Assembly (NCBI RefSeq): GCF_047663525.1
Contig: NC_092594.1
Span: 33,465,001-33,529,000, forward strand
Reading direction: 5' to 3'
Length of the DNA stretch: 64,000 nt
DNA from: Anas platyrhynchos
Taxonomy: Eukaryota > Chordata > Aves > Anseriformes > Anatidae
Shown here one piece after another: positions 29,501-38,639 of the stretch. The position numbers were made by a program, and so were the translations under genes. Within the stretch, counting starts at the first letter, position 1, and each line of letters starts with the position of its first letter. Under the pieces are notes generated by a model. The model worked only from the letters and a program-made list of their open reading frames with translations. It was not told where the DNA came from and ran no database searches.

Positions 29501-30753
29501 ACACTGCAGTTGTAAAGCAGTATTTTATTAGAAAATACTGTGTTCTGAAGAAGCGTGACTAAGTCTGTGATGAGGAGCTAACTTAAAACGAGACAAATCC
29601 TGATCCAGATATTTAATTTTGAAATTGAAAAAGACACAAAAATTGAACACTCATAAGGGTAACCACTGATGGATGGGAAGCATTCCACAGCTCCCTAAAT
29701 TAAACAGCCATCTGCCAAACCATCTTTTAAGCATTTTTAGTAATAAAAAGAATGTAACAACCTCAGAAAAAAGGTAAATATTTTCCTCATACCTATAAAA
29801 AAAAAGGCTTATTGCAGATTTTTTCTCCTGCTCTTTCTGAAAAGCAGGAATATCTGGCATTTCCATAAATGGCAGTGATGTTATGAAGGGTTCTCCCCCA
29901 GCCCAAGACATTATATTCCCAAAATTGCCTGAAACCCACGCACTCTAAGTCTCTTGCAAAGACATTTAGGTCTTAGGCAGAAGAAAAAGGGACAGCTATT
30001 ACCATAATCTCTTATGCTCTATGTAACATGCTTATATTAATATGTTCTCTGTAAATGCAGTCAGCAACTTACTATATGTAAAAAAAAAATATGAAAAAAA
30101 TATACCAATAGACACATTTCAAAGCCCATTTCAGATTGTTAACAATATTACCAGAACAAAAACAAGTAAAGCAGTGCTGAATAATACTCACTGAAGTCAT
30201 CAGGCTTCTGTTCCAGTTTTCTTTGATCTGAAGCAGTCTTACCAGGATCACCAGTTTGATCAACACTAGTCTCCAACGCATGAACTCCCAGTGGATTTTC
30301 CAATGCCTGTTTCCCTTTCTGAGCAGCTGTTAAGGTTTCCGCACTGACCCCATTCCCTGAAACATGGGAGCCTGGAAAGTTTTCTCCCACTTGTTGAGCT
30401 TTTGTTTGTTTCAGGTTTTCCACTGCTGATGATATATTAGAATTTTTTTTTGCTTTTCCATGACTTCGATCCTGAACACTTGATACTGTATCTTTAGTTC
30501 CAGGATTACAGCTATTAACTTTGCATGATTTATTTTCTCCTTGTTTTTCAGGAAAAACATCATTTTGTTTACTTTTTTTGCTGTTGTTCCCGCTTGGAGA
30601 ACTTCTCCCAATATCCTTCACAGATTTGTCATTTCTATTATGTTTATAATTTTGATTATTTGTAACTTTGACTGCTTTGCCTTCCTCACAGACAAGACGG
30701 ACAGACTTCCTTGGGTCATGATTTCCATTCTTTGAGCTCTTGGCCTCTTCCAT
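2440..30753 (-). CDS. TUT4: TUT4 (ZCCHC11) terminal uridylyltransferase, spliced CDS, C-terminus outside window
   Basis: TUT4 adds uridines to the 3' ends of LIN28-bound pre-let-7, histone and poly(A)-short mRNAs in the cytoplasm. I traced 26 coding exons by GT-AG sites and continuous phase; together they encode about 1,362 residues, against 1,644 in human TUT4. Order seen: disordered basic N-terminus; C2H2 zinc finger (residues about 243-281); inactive nucleotidyltransferase domain with PAP-associated region (about 341-640); acidic linker (about 640-870); CCHC knuckle 1 (about 880-895); catalytic nucleotidyltransferase with DSDLDIC (about 975) and GDISLYN (about 1030); PAP-associated domain (about 1100-1210); CCHC knuckles 2 and 3 (about 1255 and 1305). 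The Gln/Pro-rich tail exons are missing and should lie left of base 1. TUT7 is the close paralogue; residue matches and the GPX7 neighbour favour TUT4. A one-base insertion breaks the frame in the exon at 4564-4647. Confidence 0.96.
2594..2695 (+). repeat. MIR-like SINE remnant
   Basis: AGAACTGGGAGTCAGTGACA then GTAGGTAAATCACTTTAACC and TCTCCTGCC resemble MIR. Diverged, in a TUT4 intron. Confidence 0.45.
3463..3623 (-). CDS. TUT4: TUT4 exon, CCHC zinc knuckle 3
   Basis: An acidic/basic Lys-Glu run leads to CFICGDVGHVRRDCPEF and RQRNSSVP, matching human RCFICGDAGHVRRECPE. The Arg-Asp repeat block before the knuckle in human is much reduced here. Confidence 0.95.
3970..4085 (-). CDS. TUT4: TUT4 exon, CCHC zinc knuckle 2
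   Basis: Encodes EYFFDSKVLTDGELAPND, then CCRVCGKIGHYMKDCPKRRR with a C-X2-C-X4-H-X4-C knuckle. Donor GGAG|gtaagt, acceptor TTGATAG. Confidence 0.95.
4564..4647 (-). CDS. TUT4: TUT4 exon with a one-base frameshift
   Basis: Splice sites are canonical (acceptor TTCAATAG, donor GAAGCT|gtaagt). The first part reads TNFIMKAF in frame and the second part reads NGRKLFGTPFYP in the next frame. At 4620-4621 the minus strand reads GCATTTAATCAATGGG, one A more than the TTT-ATC-AAT needed for F-I-N. Read as given, the frame reaches TGA at the junction with the next exon, removing zinc knuckles 2 and 3. All other exons are intact, so a sequence error is the first suspicion. Confidence 0.9.
4741..4788 (-). 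CDS. TUT4: TUT4 micro-exon, residues 1194-1210
   Basis: A 48-bp exon encoding PFDLNHNLGAGVSRK. The intron that follows it is only 93 bp (4648-4740), near the lower size limit for a vertebrate intron. Confidence 0.93.
5064..5241 (-). CDS. TUT4: TUT4 exon, PAP-associated domain (residues 1135-1194)
   Basis: Encodes SLGELWLGLLRFYTEEFDFK and EYVISIRQKKLLTTFEKQW, the PAP-associated domain of the active half. Donor GAAG|gtactt. Confidence 0.96.
5599..5676 (-). CDS. TUT4: TUT4 exon, residues 1109-1134
   Basis: A 78-bp exon encoding IFDGKQIPQRMVDGWNAFFF and DDMEEL. Acceptor TTTGGCAG, donor AATTG|gtaata. Confidence 0.95.
6783..6896 (-). CDS. TUT4: TUT4 exon, residues 1071-1108
   Basis: Encodes RCDIGDASRGSLSSYAYILM and VLYFLQQRNPPVIPVLQE, the central catalytic-domain helix and Pro turn. 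Confidence 0.96.
7395..7484 (-). CDS. TUT4: TUT4 exon, residues 1041-1070
   Basis: Encodes AQHNTRMLATYAAIDPRVQY and LGYTMKVFAK, nearly identical to human. Phase 0 at both ends. Confidence 0.96.
8093..8196 (-). CDS. TUT4: TUT4 exon, third catalytic Asp (residues 1006-1040)
   Basis: Encodes LRNILPITTAKVPIVKFEHR and SGLEGDISLYNTL. The Asp of GDISLYN is the third catalytic carboxylate. Confidence 0.96.
8291..8348 (-). CDS. TUT4: TUT4 exon, residues 987-1006
   Basis: A 58-bp exon encoding KLNCKEIIEGLAKVLKKHPG. Donor CCAG|gtacgt, acceptor TTCCCTAG; phases match both neighbours. Confidence 0.93.
8721..8824 (-). CDS. TUT4: TUT4 exon, catalytic Asp pair (residues 952-986)
   Basis: Encodes LCLFGSSKNGFGFRDSDLDI and CMTLEGHENAE. 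The GSS helix-turn and the D-L-D pair are the metal-binding signature of active non-canonical poly(A)/poly(U) polymerases, so this half of the enzyme keeps its active site. Confidence 0.97.
9121..9155. repeat. T-rich (TTTTTA)n simple repeat
   Basis: Tandem TTTTTTA units in a TUT4 intron. Confidence 0.9.
9695..9860 (+). repeat. MIR-like (CORE-SINE) remnant
   Basis: GCAATGGACTGGAATTCAGG AGACCTGTGTTTGGTACCTG-type wording, then TCTCCATGCC, resembles a MIR-family SINE in plus orientation. Old and diverged. Confidence 0.55.
10248..10334 (-). CDS. TUT4: TUT4 exon, residues 923-952
   Basis: Encodes ELSPPLSEQQNREQILASLE and RFIRKEYND, the first helix of the catalytic domain. Donor AATG|gtatgt, acceptor TATTTAG. 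Confidence 0.93.
10755..10905 (-). CDS. TUT4: TUT4 exon, CCHC zinc knuckle 1 (residues 873-923)
   Basis: Contains the knuckle CSICKRDGHSKNDCP (C-X2-C-X4-H-X4-C), then EDFKKIDLKPLPPLTDRFRE, matching human. It precedes the catalytic domain and contributes to RNA binding. Confidence 0.96.
11345..12084 (-). CDS. TUT4: TUT4 large exon, acidic linker (residues 626-872)
   Basis: The longest coding exon, 740 bp. It starts DPFALKRNVARSLNSQ, runs through FRTAYKYFACPQ, then a poorly conserved Ser/Glu/Cys-rich linker, and ends YVFDKFILTSGK as in human. The linker joins the inactive and active halves of the enzyme. Confidence 0.96.
14030..14204 (-). CDS. TUT4: TUT4 exon, PAP-associated region of N-terminal domain (residues 568-626)
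   Basis: Encodes VSLGQLWLELLKFYTLEFAL, EEYVISIRVQELL and NKNWPKRRIAIE, almost identical to human. Donor GAAG|gtagga. Confidence 0.96.
14350..14571 (-). CDS. TUT4: TUT4 exon, variable insert (residues 494-567)
   Basis: Begins IEGFDSKKPDDHQLKGIEEE and continues through a Lys/Gly/Ser-rich stretch to NNTKEKHGN, aligning with the low-complexity insert of human TUT4 in the same place. Confidence 0.93.
14926..15045 (-). CDS. TUT4: TUT4 exon, residues 454-493
   Basis: Encodes GGIPSYSFALMVIFFLQQRK and the PPILP turn, the conserved poly(A)-polymerase-like central helix region of the N-terminal domain. Phase 0 at both ends. Confidence 0.95.
16217..16343 (-). CDS. TUT4: TUT4 exon, residues 411-453
   Basis: Encodes LTCKVSARNDVACLTTDLL and LVLAFRYWAR, nearly identical to human. 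Donor CTAGA|gtaagt, acceptor CAATTACAG. The intron on its 5' side carries a G-run near 16415. Confidence 0.95.
16415..16440. repeat. TUT4: G-run, possible G-quadruplex
   Basis: Ten G, an A, seven G, CATA, four G on the plus strand, so C-rich in the TUT4 transcript. It lies about 70 bp upstream of an exon on the TUT4 strand. Confidence 0.85.
17451..17520 (-). CDS. TUT4: TUT4 exon, residues 388-411
   Basis: A 70-bp exon encoding VYSDVESDFHAKVPVVFCKD, a conserved strand of the N-terminal nucleotidyltransferase fold. Donor AAAAG|gtacgt. Confidence 0.95.
18142..18193 (-). CDS. TUT4: TUT4 exon, residues 371-388
   Basis: A 52-bp exon encoding MSQPDVLIQVLEILKNS, matching the human helix MNHPDLLIKVLGILKKN. 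Donor GTG|gtgagt; phases agree with both neighbours. Confidence 0.93.
19203..19291 (-). CDS. TUT4: TUT4 exon, inactive nucleotidyltransferase core (residues 341-370)
   Basis: Encodes SLRMYGSCLTRFAFKTSDVN and IDIKFPPK. The position equivalent to the catalytic Asp pair reads DVNID, as in the catalytically dead N-terminal domain of human TUT4. Confidence 0.95.
20074..20300 (-). repeat. CR1 LINE, truncated 3' end, minus orientation
   Basis: Starts CACAGAATGGCTGAGGTC, followed by AAAAGGGACCTCTGAAGG and the CAGCCTCCTGCTC and ATATCTCCAAAAAAGGAGAC blocks, the reverse complement of the CR1 3' region. Lies in a TUT4 intron. Confidence 0.9.
22405..22582 (-). CDS. TUT4: TUT4 exon, residues 282-341
   Basis: Encodes a Glu-rich helix, the Pro stretch ALPPPSSAQLAALS, then DDDFRIRQEIVNEMEKII at the entry to the N-terminal nucleotidyltransferase domain. 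Acceptor TTATTCAG, donor CCAG|gtatcc. Confidence 0.95.
24211..24234. repeat. Poly-T tract
   Basis: About 24 consecutive T on the plus strand in a TUT4 intron. Confidence 0.95.
24839..24955 (-). CDS. TUT4: TUT4 exon, C2H2 zinc finger (residues 243-281)
   Basis: Encodes YLCKLCLVHIENIQGAHKH followed by a basic stretch ending KKNIM. Two Cys and the spaced His residues form the N-terminal zinc finger, part of the module that engages LIN28 with pre-let-7. Phase 0 at both ends. Confidence 0.95.
25055..25170 (+). repeat. Old amniote SINE/LINE tail
   Basis: AAGGTGCTTTGCAAACATTA ACTAATCTTCAG and a following TTTTTACCCATATGACACG resemble the conserved tail shared by old amniote SINEs and L2-type LINEs. 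Low certainty on the family. Confidence 0.4.
27530..27596 (+). repeat. CR1 LINE 3' tail, diverged
   Basis: GGACCAGATGATCTTGAAGG then TCTTTTCCAAGCTTAATGAT resembles the CR1 3' end. It lies in a TUT4 intron. Confidence 0.7.
28263..28426 (-). CDS. TUT4: TUT4 exon, residues 188-242
   Basis: Encodes DYLENTAVIDESNLTAEQQ and then LGLKQAEERLERD, nearly identical to human. Acceptor TTTCTCTAG, donor GAAAAA|gtaggt. Probably helical, just ahead of the zinc finger. Confidence 0.95.
30192..30753 (-). CDS. TUT4: TUT4 coding exon 1 (start codon, residues 1-188)
   Basis: Begins MEEAKSSKNGNHDPRKSV, matching the human start MEESKTLKSENHEPKK. The ATG complement is at 30751-30753. The exon probably extends to about 30867 as 5' UTR, with acceptor TTTCTTCAG. 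It ends at donor TTCA|gtgagt in phase 1. The encoded region is basic, Ser/Asn/Lys-rich and probably disordered. It is shorter than in human because the Lys-Ala-Glu-Lys-type repeats of mammalian TUT4 are absent. Confidence 0.93.
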
Positions 30754-31485
30754 TATAGTGAAGACCTGCTTCTCCAGTCTCTTGAGACCACTTGAAGTGC
30801 AATTCTTCAGTAATTTAAAGTTGATTTTAAATCCACTGTGCAGGCAAGGATCGTGGCTGATTGTCTGCTGAAGAAATGATACACATTTGTAAACTGAAGG
30901 GAAAATACCAAAGCTCTACATAGGAAACATTAAAATAAGCCTCTCTAAAGAAAAGTGAAACTCCTAATGGTTATAGAGGAAGCATGTTCCCCCCTACAGG
31001 CATAAGTGAATTTTCATAACACATTCCACATTAAAATAAAACTCATGAAAATTTTATAAACTTTACTTCTGTATAAAAGAAGGGGTAATATGAAGAAACA
31101 AAAAAAATGGCAGAATGTGGTAAAAAACCACTCTGATTAAACTGCCAACAGCTTGCTTTTTTCTTTCCTTTCTATTTTTGGCTTTAGTAAAAATAAAAAA
31201 TAAAAAACAAGATATCTGCAACTACACTGAAAATTTGAAAAGAATATAACACATCTAAAAAAAATACCACACAACAAAACACACTGCTCAAGAAAGCTAA
31301 TTCAGTTTCCAGCAAACAAGCTCCATTTTCTTAACTGAAAAAATATTTAGTGATATAACTCAAACTATTGGGAATAAATCTGACATCTGACCTGCCACCT
31401 ACATCCACAGATACTTAAGCACAACATTAAACACATACAATTCTCACATGTTAATTGCCACCAATTAAGTAAGATTTTCATTAGT

Positions 31486-31506
31486 CAAAAAAAAAAAAAA
31501 AAAAAA
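31486..31506. repeat. Poly-A tract
   Basis: Uninterrupted A run in TUT4 intron 1; a T10-A14 hairpin-like block follows at 31730-31754. Confidence 0.9.
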
Positions 31507-34500
31507 CAAAAACAGAAGCAGGAGGTATTTTGTTTAGCTGCAGATTACCTTGACTTATCTAAACCTCTGTCCTTTAAATGGTATATCATCTGATTTTTAT
31601 TTTGGAGACAACTCAAAGATTGGTGTTACAATGGGAAGCTAAGCACGAATAATGGAACCTGCTTTTAAGGAATTACACTCACTTATGTAGAAAATGAAGA
31701 AAAATAATCTGTAGCAAGAGCCTGGATTCTTTTTTTTTTTTAAAAAAAAAAAAAACACCTTGAGATAGCAATAAAAAAGTAGAACGATGAATTAGACACA
31801 AATAAAATCAACGTTGTAGAGCTATAGCAAGATTTGGAGTTCTGAAGCACAGTTTCTCTCTTTCCTGTCCACCTACATACTTAGTAGTTAAAAGCGTGAT
31901 CCATGGAAATTTCTGGGTTTTAGAGAAACTATCCAAATAAGTAGCTTATCATTTAGTGAAGGAATAACAAAAAAAAATCCATGGATTACAACAATTAGGA
32001 GTAACACAATGTACTTCTGTACTTAAAAAAGGAAAAAACAAATGGATCAGATTAAGATGTCTGTTAAAAATCTGATTTTTCTGAATATCATCAGTATAAA
32101 GGACAGTAATTTATTTTTTTTTTTAGGCTATATAATGCAGTTACTCTCTCTCTCACTTTAAAGAGATGCAAGCCAGGAAATACTTCTGGATGCAAACCAC
32201 ATACTAAAAATGGATAGCTTAAGCCTCTGTTAATATCATCAAAAATATGCATTATGTTTCAGAAAAATTAAAAACAAAACCAAAAGCAACACCAAGAATT
32301 GTTATGCAGTTAATGACAGCAGCAGAGTGTTTAATAAGAAATCTTGAAAGAGAACAAAAAATCTATACTAGTACATCCATTCCAGCAGCTAGGCATTTTA
32401 GGTCACAAAGTCATGTATTTAATATTACAACTGTTCTCTATCAAACACTGATTACACCCAGCTCACACTTCTAGACAAAAAAAAAAATCAAAGACCAAAA
32501 ATCCAGAATATTAACCAGTATTTGCCTTTGGATTGCAGCTGGCCTTTCCCATTGCAATTCTTATTAGCCAAGCACCAGAAACGATGGCCCACCCGTACTA
32601 GAGTCGCTCAGGGAGAAGGGCACGGGTGGGCTCAACGTACTCGTGTGCCTGGCCACCTGCTGGAAGCGTTGCTCCATCACCTATAGATGTCACAGCTACA
32701 TGCAGCACACTGCTACCTGCCAACAATCTGCTGCTCTCCTGTGAAGATTTTTTTTTTTTTAATGGAAACAAAAGAAAATGCAGGCAAAGATTTCAAATTC
32801 TGAATTCCTCCTTATGCTTTAGTTGCTCATTTTCGGGGTGGGGAGCATGGGGAAGGAAGGCAGAGAGCAGTTCCACTTTCGTTTCTGACACACATGCCAC
32901 CATTTGACCCTGGACTAGAGCACACCCAGGCCACGCTTCTGCATTTGCTGTAGGTTGGCACCAGCCCTGATGGGAGCAAGAAGCCTTTTATTCCAGCCCC
33001 AGCTCCTTACTCCCAATTCTCCGGCGCTCCCTCAAGCGCTTCTGCAGCCCAGTCCAGCTGGACTTCACGCTGGCACCAGGGAGGAGCAGCAGCAGCAGGG
33101 GGGGGAACAGCAAAGCAGCACAAGTGCCCTGCAACAACAACTCTTGGCAGGAAGGCCAGCTTGAAGTTACCATAAAAACGTGGCATTGGAGCAAAAGGAG
33201 AGCTTCATTTAGCTCTGCTTCTTCTATGACAAATTGTTAAGTTCAGATTGTAAAAGAAGGCTTAAAAAAATGCACAAAAACTCTACTCTGAACTCAGTTT
33301 GATCTCATCCATTCAATAAGATATAGTTACACGAAGAATACATAAGCTCTAATCAAATGCACAAACGTGACATACTTTCTATTAGCAGTTTCCTTAGATT
33401 TTTCCTGCCACGTTTAAAACTATCTTTATAACTCAGCTAAGAAATTGAATACTATAACGCAGTTACACGTTAAGAGAGTGAGTATAATCAAATGCAAGTA
33501 GTTAAGGTTACAAAAAACACAGAGCTATTCTTTATACCAAAGAAATAAAAATAAAGATCACTTATGCAATTTAGTCAAGATCGTAACAAGAGTTCCACAT
33601 AAAATTCAGAATCTTAAATGCATGTGCAATAACTTTGTATTTATTTATTTTTTTTATTAATACTGAAGTGATTTAGCAAATTAAAAATAATCTAAACTGC
33701 TTTAACACACTCAATATCAACCTCGCTACGCAGCAAACAAAGAACTACAATATGAATCAAATAACAAAACATCAACACTAAAAAGAAAATAGAGATAACT
33801 ACTAAAAGCAAGACAGCCTAAAAAGGAGGCTTCCTCCTCTGCCAGGTACCTGGCATCCAGGTATTGGAGAGGCAGGAGGAGAAAGGAGTGCCTCCAAAAG
33901 GAATAACACGGTTGGAAACACAATGCTGGAGCAGAGTGAATCACTGCTGAGGTGGCGTCTTTTTAGAAACCTGGATGGCACGTCTTATTCACAAGCTCAG
34001 GCCCATACCAATTGCCAGACCTGGAATGAAAACAGGATTTTCTCCCAGGCAGGTTGGCAACAAAAGCAGAGTTTTTCATCTGCAATGTGGGGAAGGATTC
34101 ACTTGTTGAAATCATTTCAGCTTATTCCTCAATGTCCTGGTGTTACAGGGGATTCGGTTTCCCTTTTTTTTCTCTGAATGCACAGTGCCAGTTACTCCTC
34201 TGAAATCTAGCTCAGTTCTTGGCACTCTGAAGAAAAATCATCTGGCTGGAATACAGCAGCTCGAGGTCAGACAACGCACCATCCGACCTCAAATTCTGGA
34301 AAACGATTAAATCTATACACGCCTACAACAATCGATTTTTAAAATGTTTGAAATCAGCTTAGATTTCTCCATTGTAAAATTAATTTCAGGCTCACAAAAT
34401 GAAGGAGCGAGATTGTTTCACTTTCATTTCTGCCAGATTCTTTTGTTTCCTCGTTCCCTCAGACTACCATTAGAAAATCCTGCATTTGAATTGCAAAAAT

Positions 34501-34761
34501 TCACGGTAACGCTTCCAAAACAAGACGAACAAAAAACCAACACAAAACCCACTTTCAGTAAGATACTTCGACCCATTTGGCCTGTTACTCCTTCATCCCA
34601 AATTGTTCAACTGTATTTAATTCCTTTAAAAACCCCACATCTTGGGTCGGATTTTGCCACAGCCTTATCAAAGGTGAAGACCAAGCGAAACTGAGCTCTT
34701 GCATGCTGAGTTGTGACAGGAAGCTCTTTCGCAAAGCATTTCTGTTTTAATCATTTCCTTG

Positions 34762-34802
34762 TTAGATCTTTAAGGTCCCTTACAACCCAGGCCATTCTTA
34801 GA
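34762..34802 (+). repeat. CR1 3' fragment, short
   Basis: TAGATCTTTAAGGTCCCTTA then CAACCCAGGCCATTCTTA matches the last bases of CR1. Confidence 0.65.
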
Positions 34803-37800
34803 AGCTGAACTAAAGATGCCTGGTTTCCTACTCTCTCATTTTTGTGCTCCCCTGTCACCTCACGGTCCTTTGGGCAGGTGGAGATGTGCTGCGGCTCAGG
34901 GAACACCCATGCTGTCTGGTCCTTCGCTTCTCCCTAAGAGGAAATGCAAAGATCTCTCCTCTACTGAGACATCATTTTTCCCAGAAAACATACAGGAACT
35001 CAGCAATTTTTTTTTTGACATTATTTTAAGCCTGTTCTAAAATTCGGTCCCAACTGACTAAAACATCCAAAAACATCTGAGAGTGCAGAAGAGCAACTAA
35101 AAGGAAACTGAGCAGCCACGTAAGTTTTGATTCCTCGGGAACAACTAGATTAAATATTAAGAGCGAAAGTACTATAAACACAACTGTTATCACCCTCTTT
35201 CTGTAAAGTATTCACTCCCTACAGATAGAGGGACCTGTCTTTTTATCTGAGTCCTGCTTTAATCTGTCTCATTAGACCCTCCCTTTAGCTCCAACCTCCC
35301 TGCCTCCCAGCAGCAAGGGGCTGATAAACCTCAGCCTCCCCAGGCAGATTTCCAATACAGCCCAGCTGAACCTCCAAACAAAATAAAATGAAATTCAACA
35401 AACAAAGGCCACAGCCAGAAACAAAAGGGAAGGCTTTCTTGTGCGCTCTGCTCATGTTGCAGCCCAGGTAATGTCTCCTTCTCCACACAGCCCTATCTGC
35501 TCAGGGGAGAGGGAGAGCCTCTTTTTGGGGCTGGTTATAGCCTCAGGCCCCTTTTTGCAACTGAGAACTTACACAAGCTTCAATTCAAGCTTCTCCCTTG
35601 TCCTGTGCCAATTGCTTAAAAAAATATGTTTATGTTTGCTTTATGATAAGCTACCCGTAACTTAGCACAAACTGTTATCAGTCCCTGGTGTTTTTCCAAA
35701 CTACTTAAAACTAAAACTATCAGAGATTACTGGCCACTAAAGCGCCTCAGGCTCCACCAGCAGTAAACCCATAGGTATTCTTAGTAACAAGCATGTAAGT
35801 GCTATACTGTGTCTCAGACCTTCCTGTTTCTAGAAGCGACAGGATTTAAGCTAATAAGTATAATACTTCGAAAATCTATCGAGAAGGAAGCCAGTGCCAC
35901 GCACATAAAATTAAAATCCCCCCAAAAAAAAACAAACAGGGACACAGCAAGCCAGCACTCTGGCCCTAGCAAAGATACATAATCAAGTAGGAAGCTGTGA
36001 TGTTAAACATGAGTGTGGAGGATTAAAAACTTCTAAGAAGGATTCATTAGATAAACAACTTTGGATATAAAACTGTAATGAGGCTGTATCTGAATTAGGC
36101 AAGAACCATTTGTAACAGAAGTAACAGGAAGGGCCTTGCTTTATGCAAAGCTTAGCATTAATTTATCTAGGTATAACTATCCCACAATTAAGCCCTTAAA
36201 CAAGCAGATATGCAAGACAGGAAATCCATACAGAGTGTGCTTGATACAGGTTAGCTCCTATTTGCATTGACAGCCGTTGTGTTTCCTACAAGCTGGTCGG
36301 ACTGACTGGGAAGGCACGAAAGAGGTGTGTCACCGACCAGCGAATGCCAAGGACTAAATTCTGAACCTACCACTGCTGACGAATCCCACTCTAAACAGAG
36401 GAAAGCCACCCTCCCTCCGTCCCACCAGCTGTGTAACTACGTTACTGCGTCTTCCCTTCCCTCTGGATTTCATATAAAGATACCTAATGCCTCAGCGAGC
36501 TTTGGGTCTGACCCCAATTTTACTGTACTAGTCGTTTAAACTTTTGAAAAACACCACAGTTTCGCAATCGGCTTAAGCACTGAAGCCAAAAAAAGGGGTA
36601 CCACCTGCCTCAAATGTTGCTCTGTGTTGCAAGGTACATGCTGTAACCAGATCAGGAAACCGATCCAAGTTAGCTCTAACTTTTAAGAACAAACACAACA
36701 TTTGTACCAATACAGGGTAGGAGGCTGGAGAATAAAAGAAGAAAAAAAAAAAAAGGGAAAAAGAGGAAAAAAACACAATACAGCACTACATAAGCGTAAG
36801 GTCTTTGAGAGGCTAACATAGCTTCTGGAGGCCTGAACTGATCATGAAGCTGGCTTAAATAGCAGCTACGTATTTAAACTCTATCTATCCATCTTGTTCT
36901 TAAACTGCTGTTTCTACTTGCTGTTTGTGCTCAATAAAAATACAACAGTGTGTATTTTTGGCATAGAACTTTATCTGGATCTTGTATTAACAGTGATCCT
37001 TCCACCCAAACCCTAATCCTTTAGGAGGCCATCCTTTGCACTGCCTCGTACAAGCTGCAAACTAGTTCACAAACCACAGCCAAAGCAAACGGATCTGTCA
37101 CCACTAGCATCCTTACGCCGGCTTTACTAGGATCCAGCACTTTCACTTCTGAAAGAAATACACTGGAAATTGTTACTTTTGAAAAGCTGTCAAAAATACA
37201 CTCATATAGTTGGCACATGGATTGATTCACAACCATTCGTACCACTAAACTGATTCCAGACTCACAAGTCAAGTTTTGCCGACACCAAAAACTGAAATCT
37301 GAAAGTTACTTCTTGTTGGCAAAATTTCTTTCACACAGTAGCAGAAATAAAAATTAAGTAATCTAGTAACATGTGATGCATTGTTTTTTTTCCAAAGATT
37401 TACTAAAACATCAGAACCAAGAGTATAGTGCAGGCACATATACATCTGTGTAATGCAGCACTGTTCAAAAGCAAAAATGAGATTCGTATGCATTGTTACT
37501 AAACTCAGGCAATGTGTTTTCAGTACTTGTGTTAAAAGAGTTACTGATCTATCACTTATGTACAATTAAACAACTTGTGATTATTATTGTACGCTGTTTG
37601 ATAATGCGCCAAAAGCATCAGAAACGTTGACTTCCCCTGGATGGCTTCCATGCTGCAAATTAATCCAATAAGCAAAACGCAAGATCTGTCCTTCCATGAA
37701 AAAAATAAATACTCCATACCAATATTGCGTTAACCTCATCAAGATGGGGACAATAATTAAAGTTGATCTAGTAAAAACACTTCATAAAATGTAAAAGCAA

Positions 37801-38639
37801 GCACAACTAGAAAGCAGGTTATACTCTCAGCTGGGCAAAATTTTGAACTACCTACCAATACGAATATACAAACCAAAACCACAACAGGCAGATCAACAAG
37901 AAATTTAAGAAGAGCTCCCAAGGGATATCTTGCTTTCAAGTAGGGCACAGGGAAATCCTTCTCCCCTTTGTCCCTGCAGCAGCAATTCCATTCAGAGGAA
38001 GAACCAGGCAAATACCCTCTGTACGGTGCAGGTGCCCTGTGGCACCTGGCAGTTTCTGTTCCTGTGCTAGGTGGGAAGGAGACAAAGTCCCTGCTGTTGT
38101 CTGTGCAAGGACAGAACGCAAAAAGAACTTTCTGATCCCTCTCTCTGTATCCTCTGCAATCATATCCCAACACGTATGTTCTGGGAAACTGCAATTTCAC
38201 CCTAAGAATAATTTTATGAAGCGATTATCACTAAGGTCAGGTAGAAAAAAGCTCACTACATAACTAATGGTTGAAAAGGAGACCTCTCACTCCTAATATA
38301 GCTTCTTCTGTCAGGTACTGTAATTAAGTCATATTTCCACCTCTGGGTTACTTTTCTTGTCTCGGAAATAATTATGTCATAACTACCCAGGGTCAGACTA
38401 TCCAAAAGCACCTACCCGAGCTAGGAACATAAGTCAAACAAAAACATCATGTATCCTCTATTTCCAAGCAGATGCAATGACCCTCAAAGGCAGGGCAAGG
38501 CATTCACGAAGCAAAGTGACGTGGAGGTGGCGTGAAAAACAAAAAGAATTAATGGATCCCCGCGCAGATAAAACTATTGTTTCGCATACCAGTCCCTCCC
38601 TAATACCTCAGCCTGAACCTGATTACATTGTTCCTCTGC

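Noticed and set aside
2440..30753. Assignment of the uridylyltransferase to TUT7 (ZCCHC6)
   Set aside because: Exon-by-exon residue matches and the GPX7-SHISAL2A neighbourhood fit TUT4.
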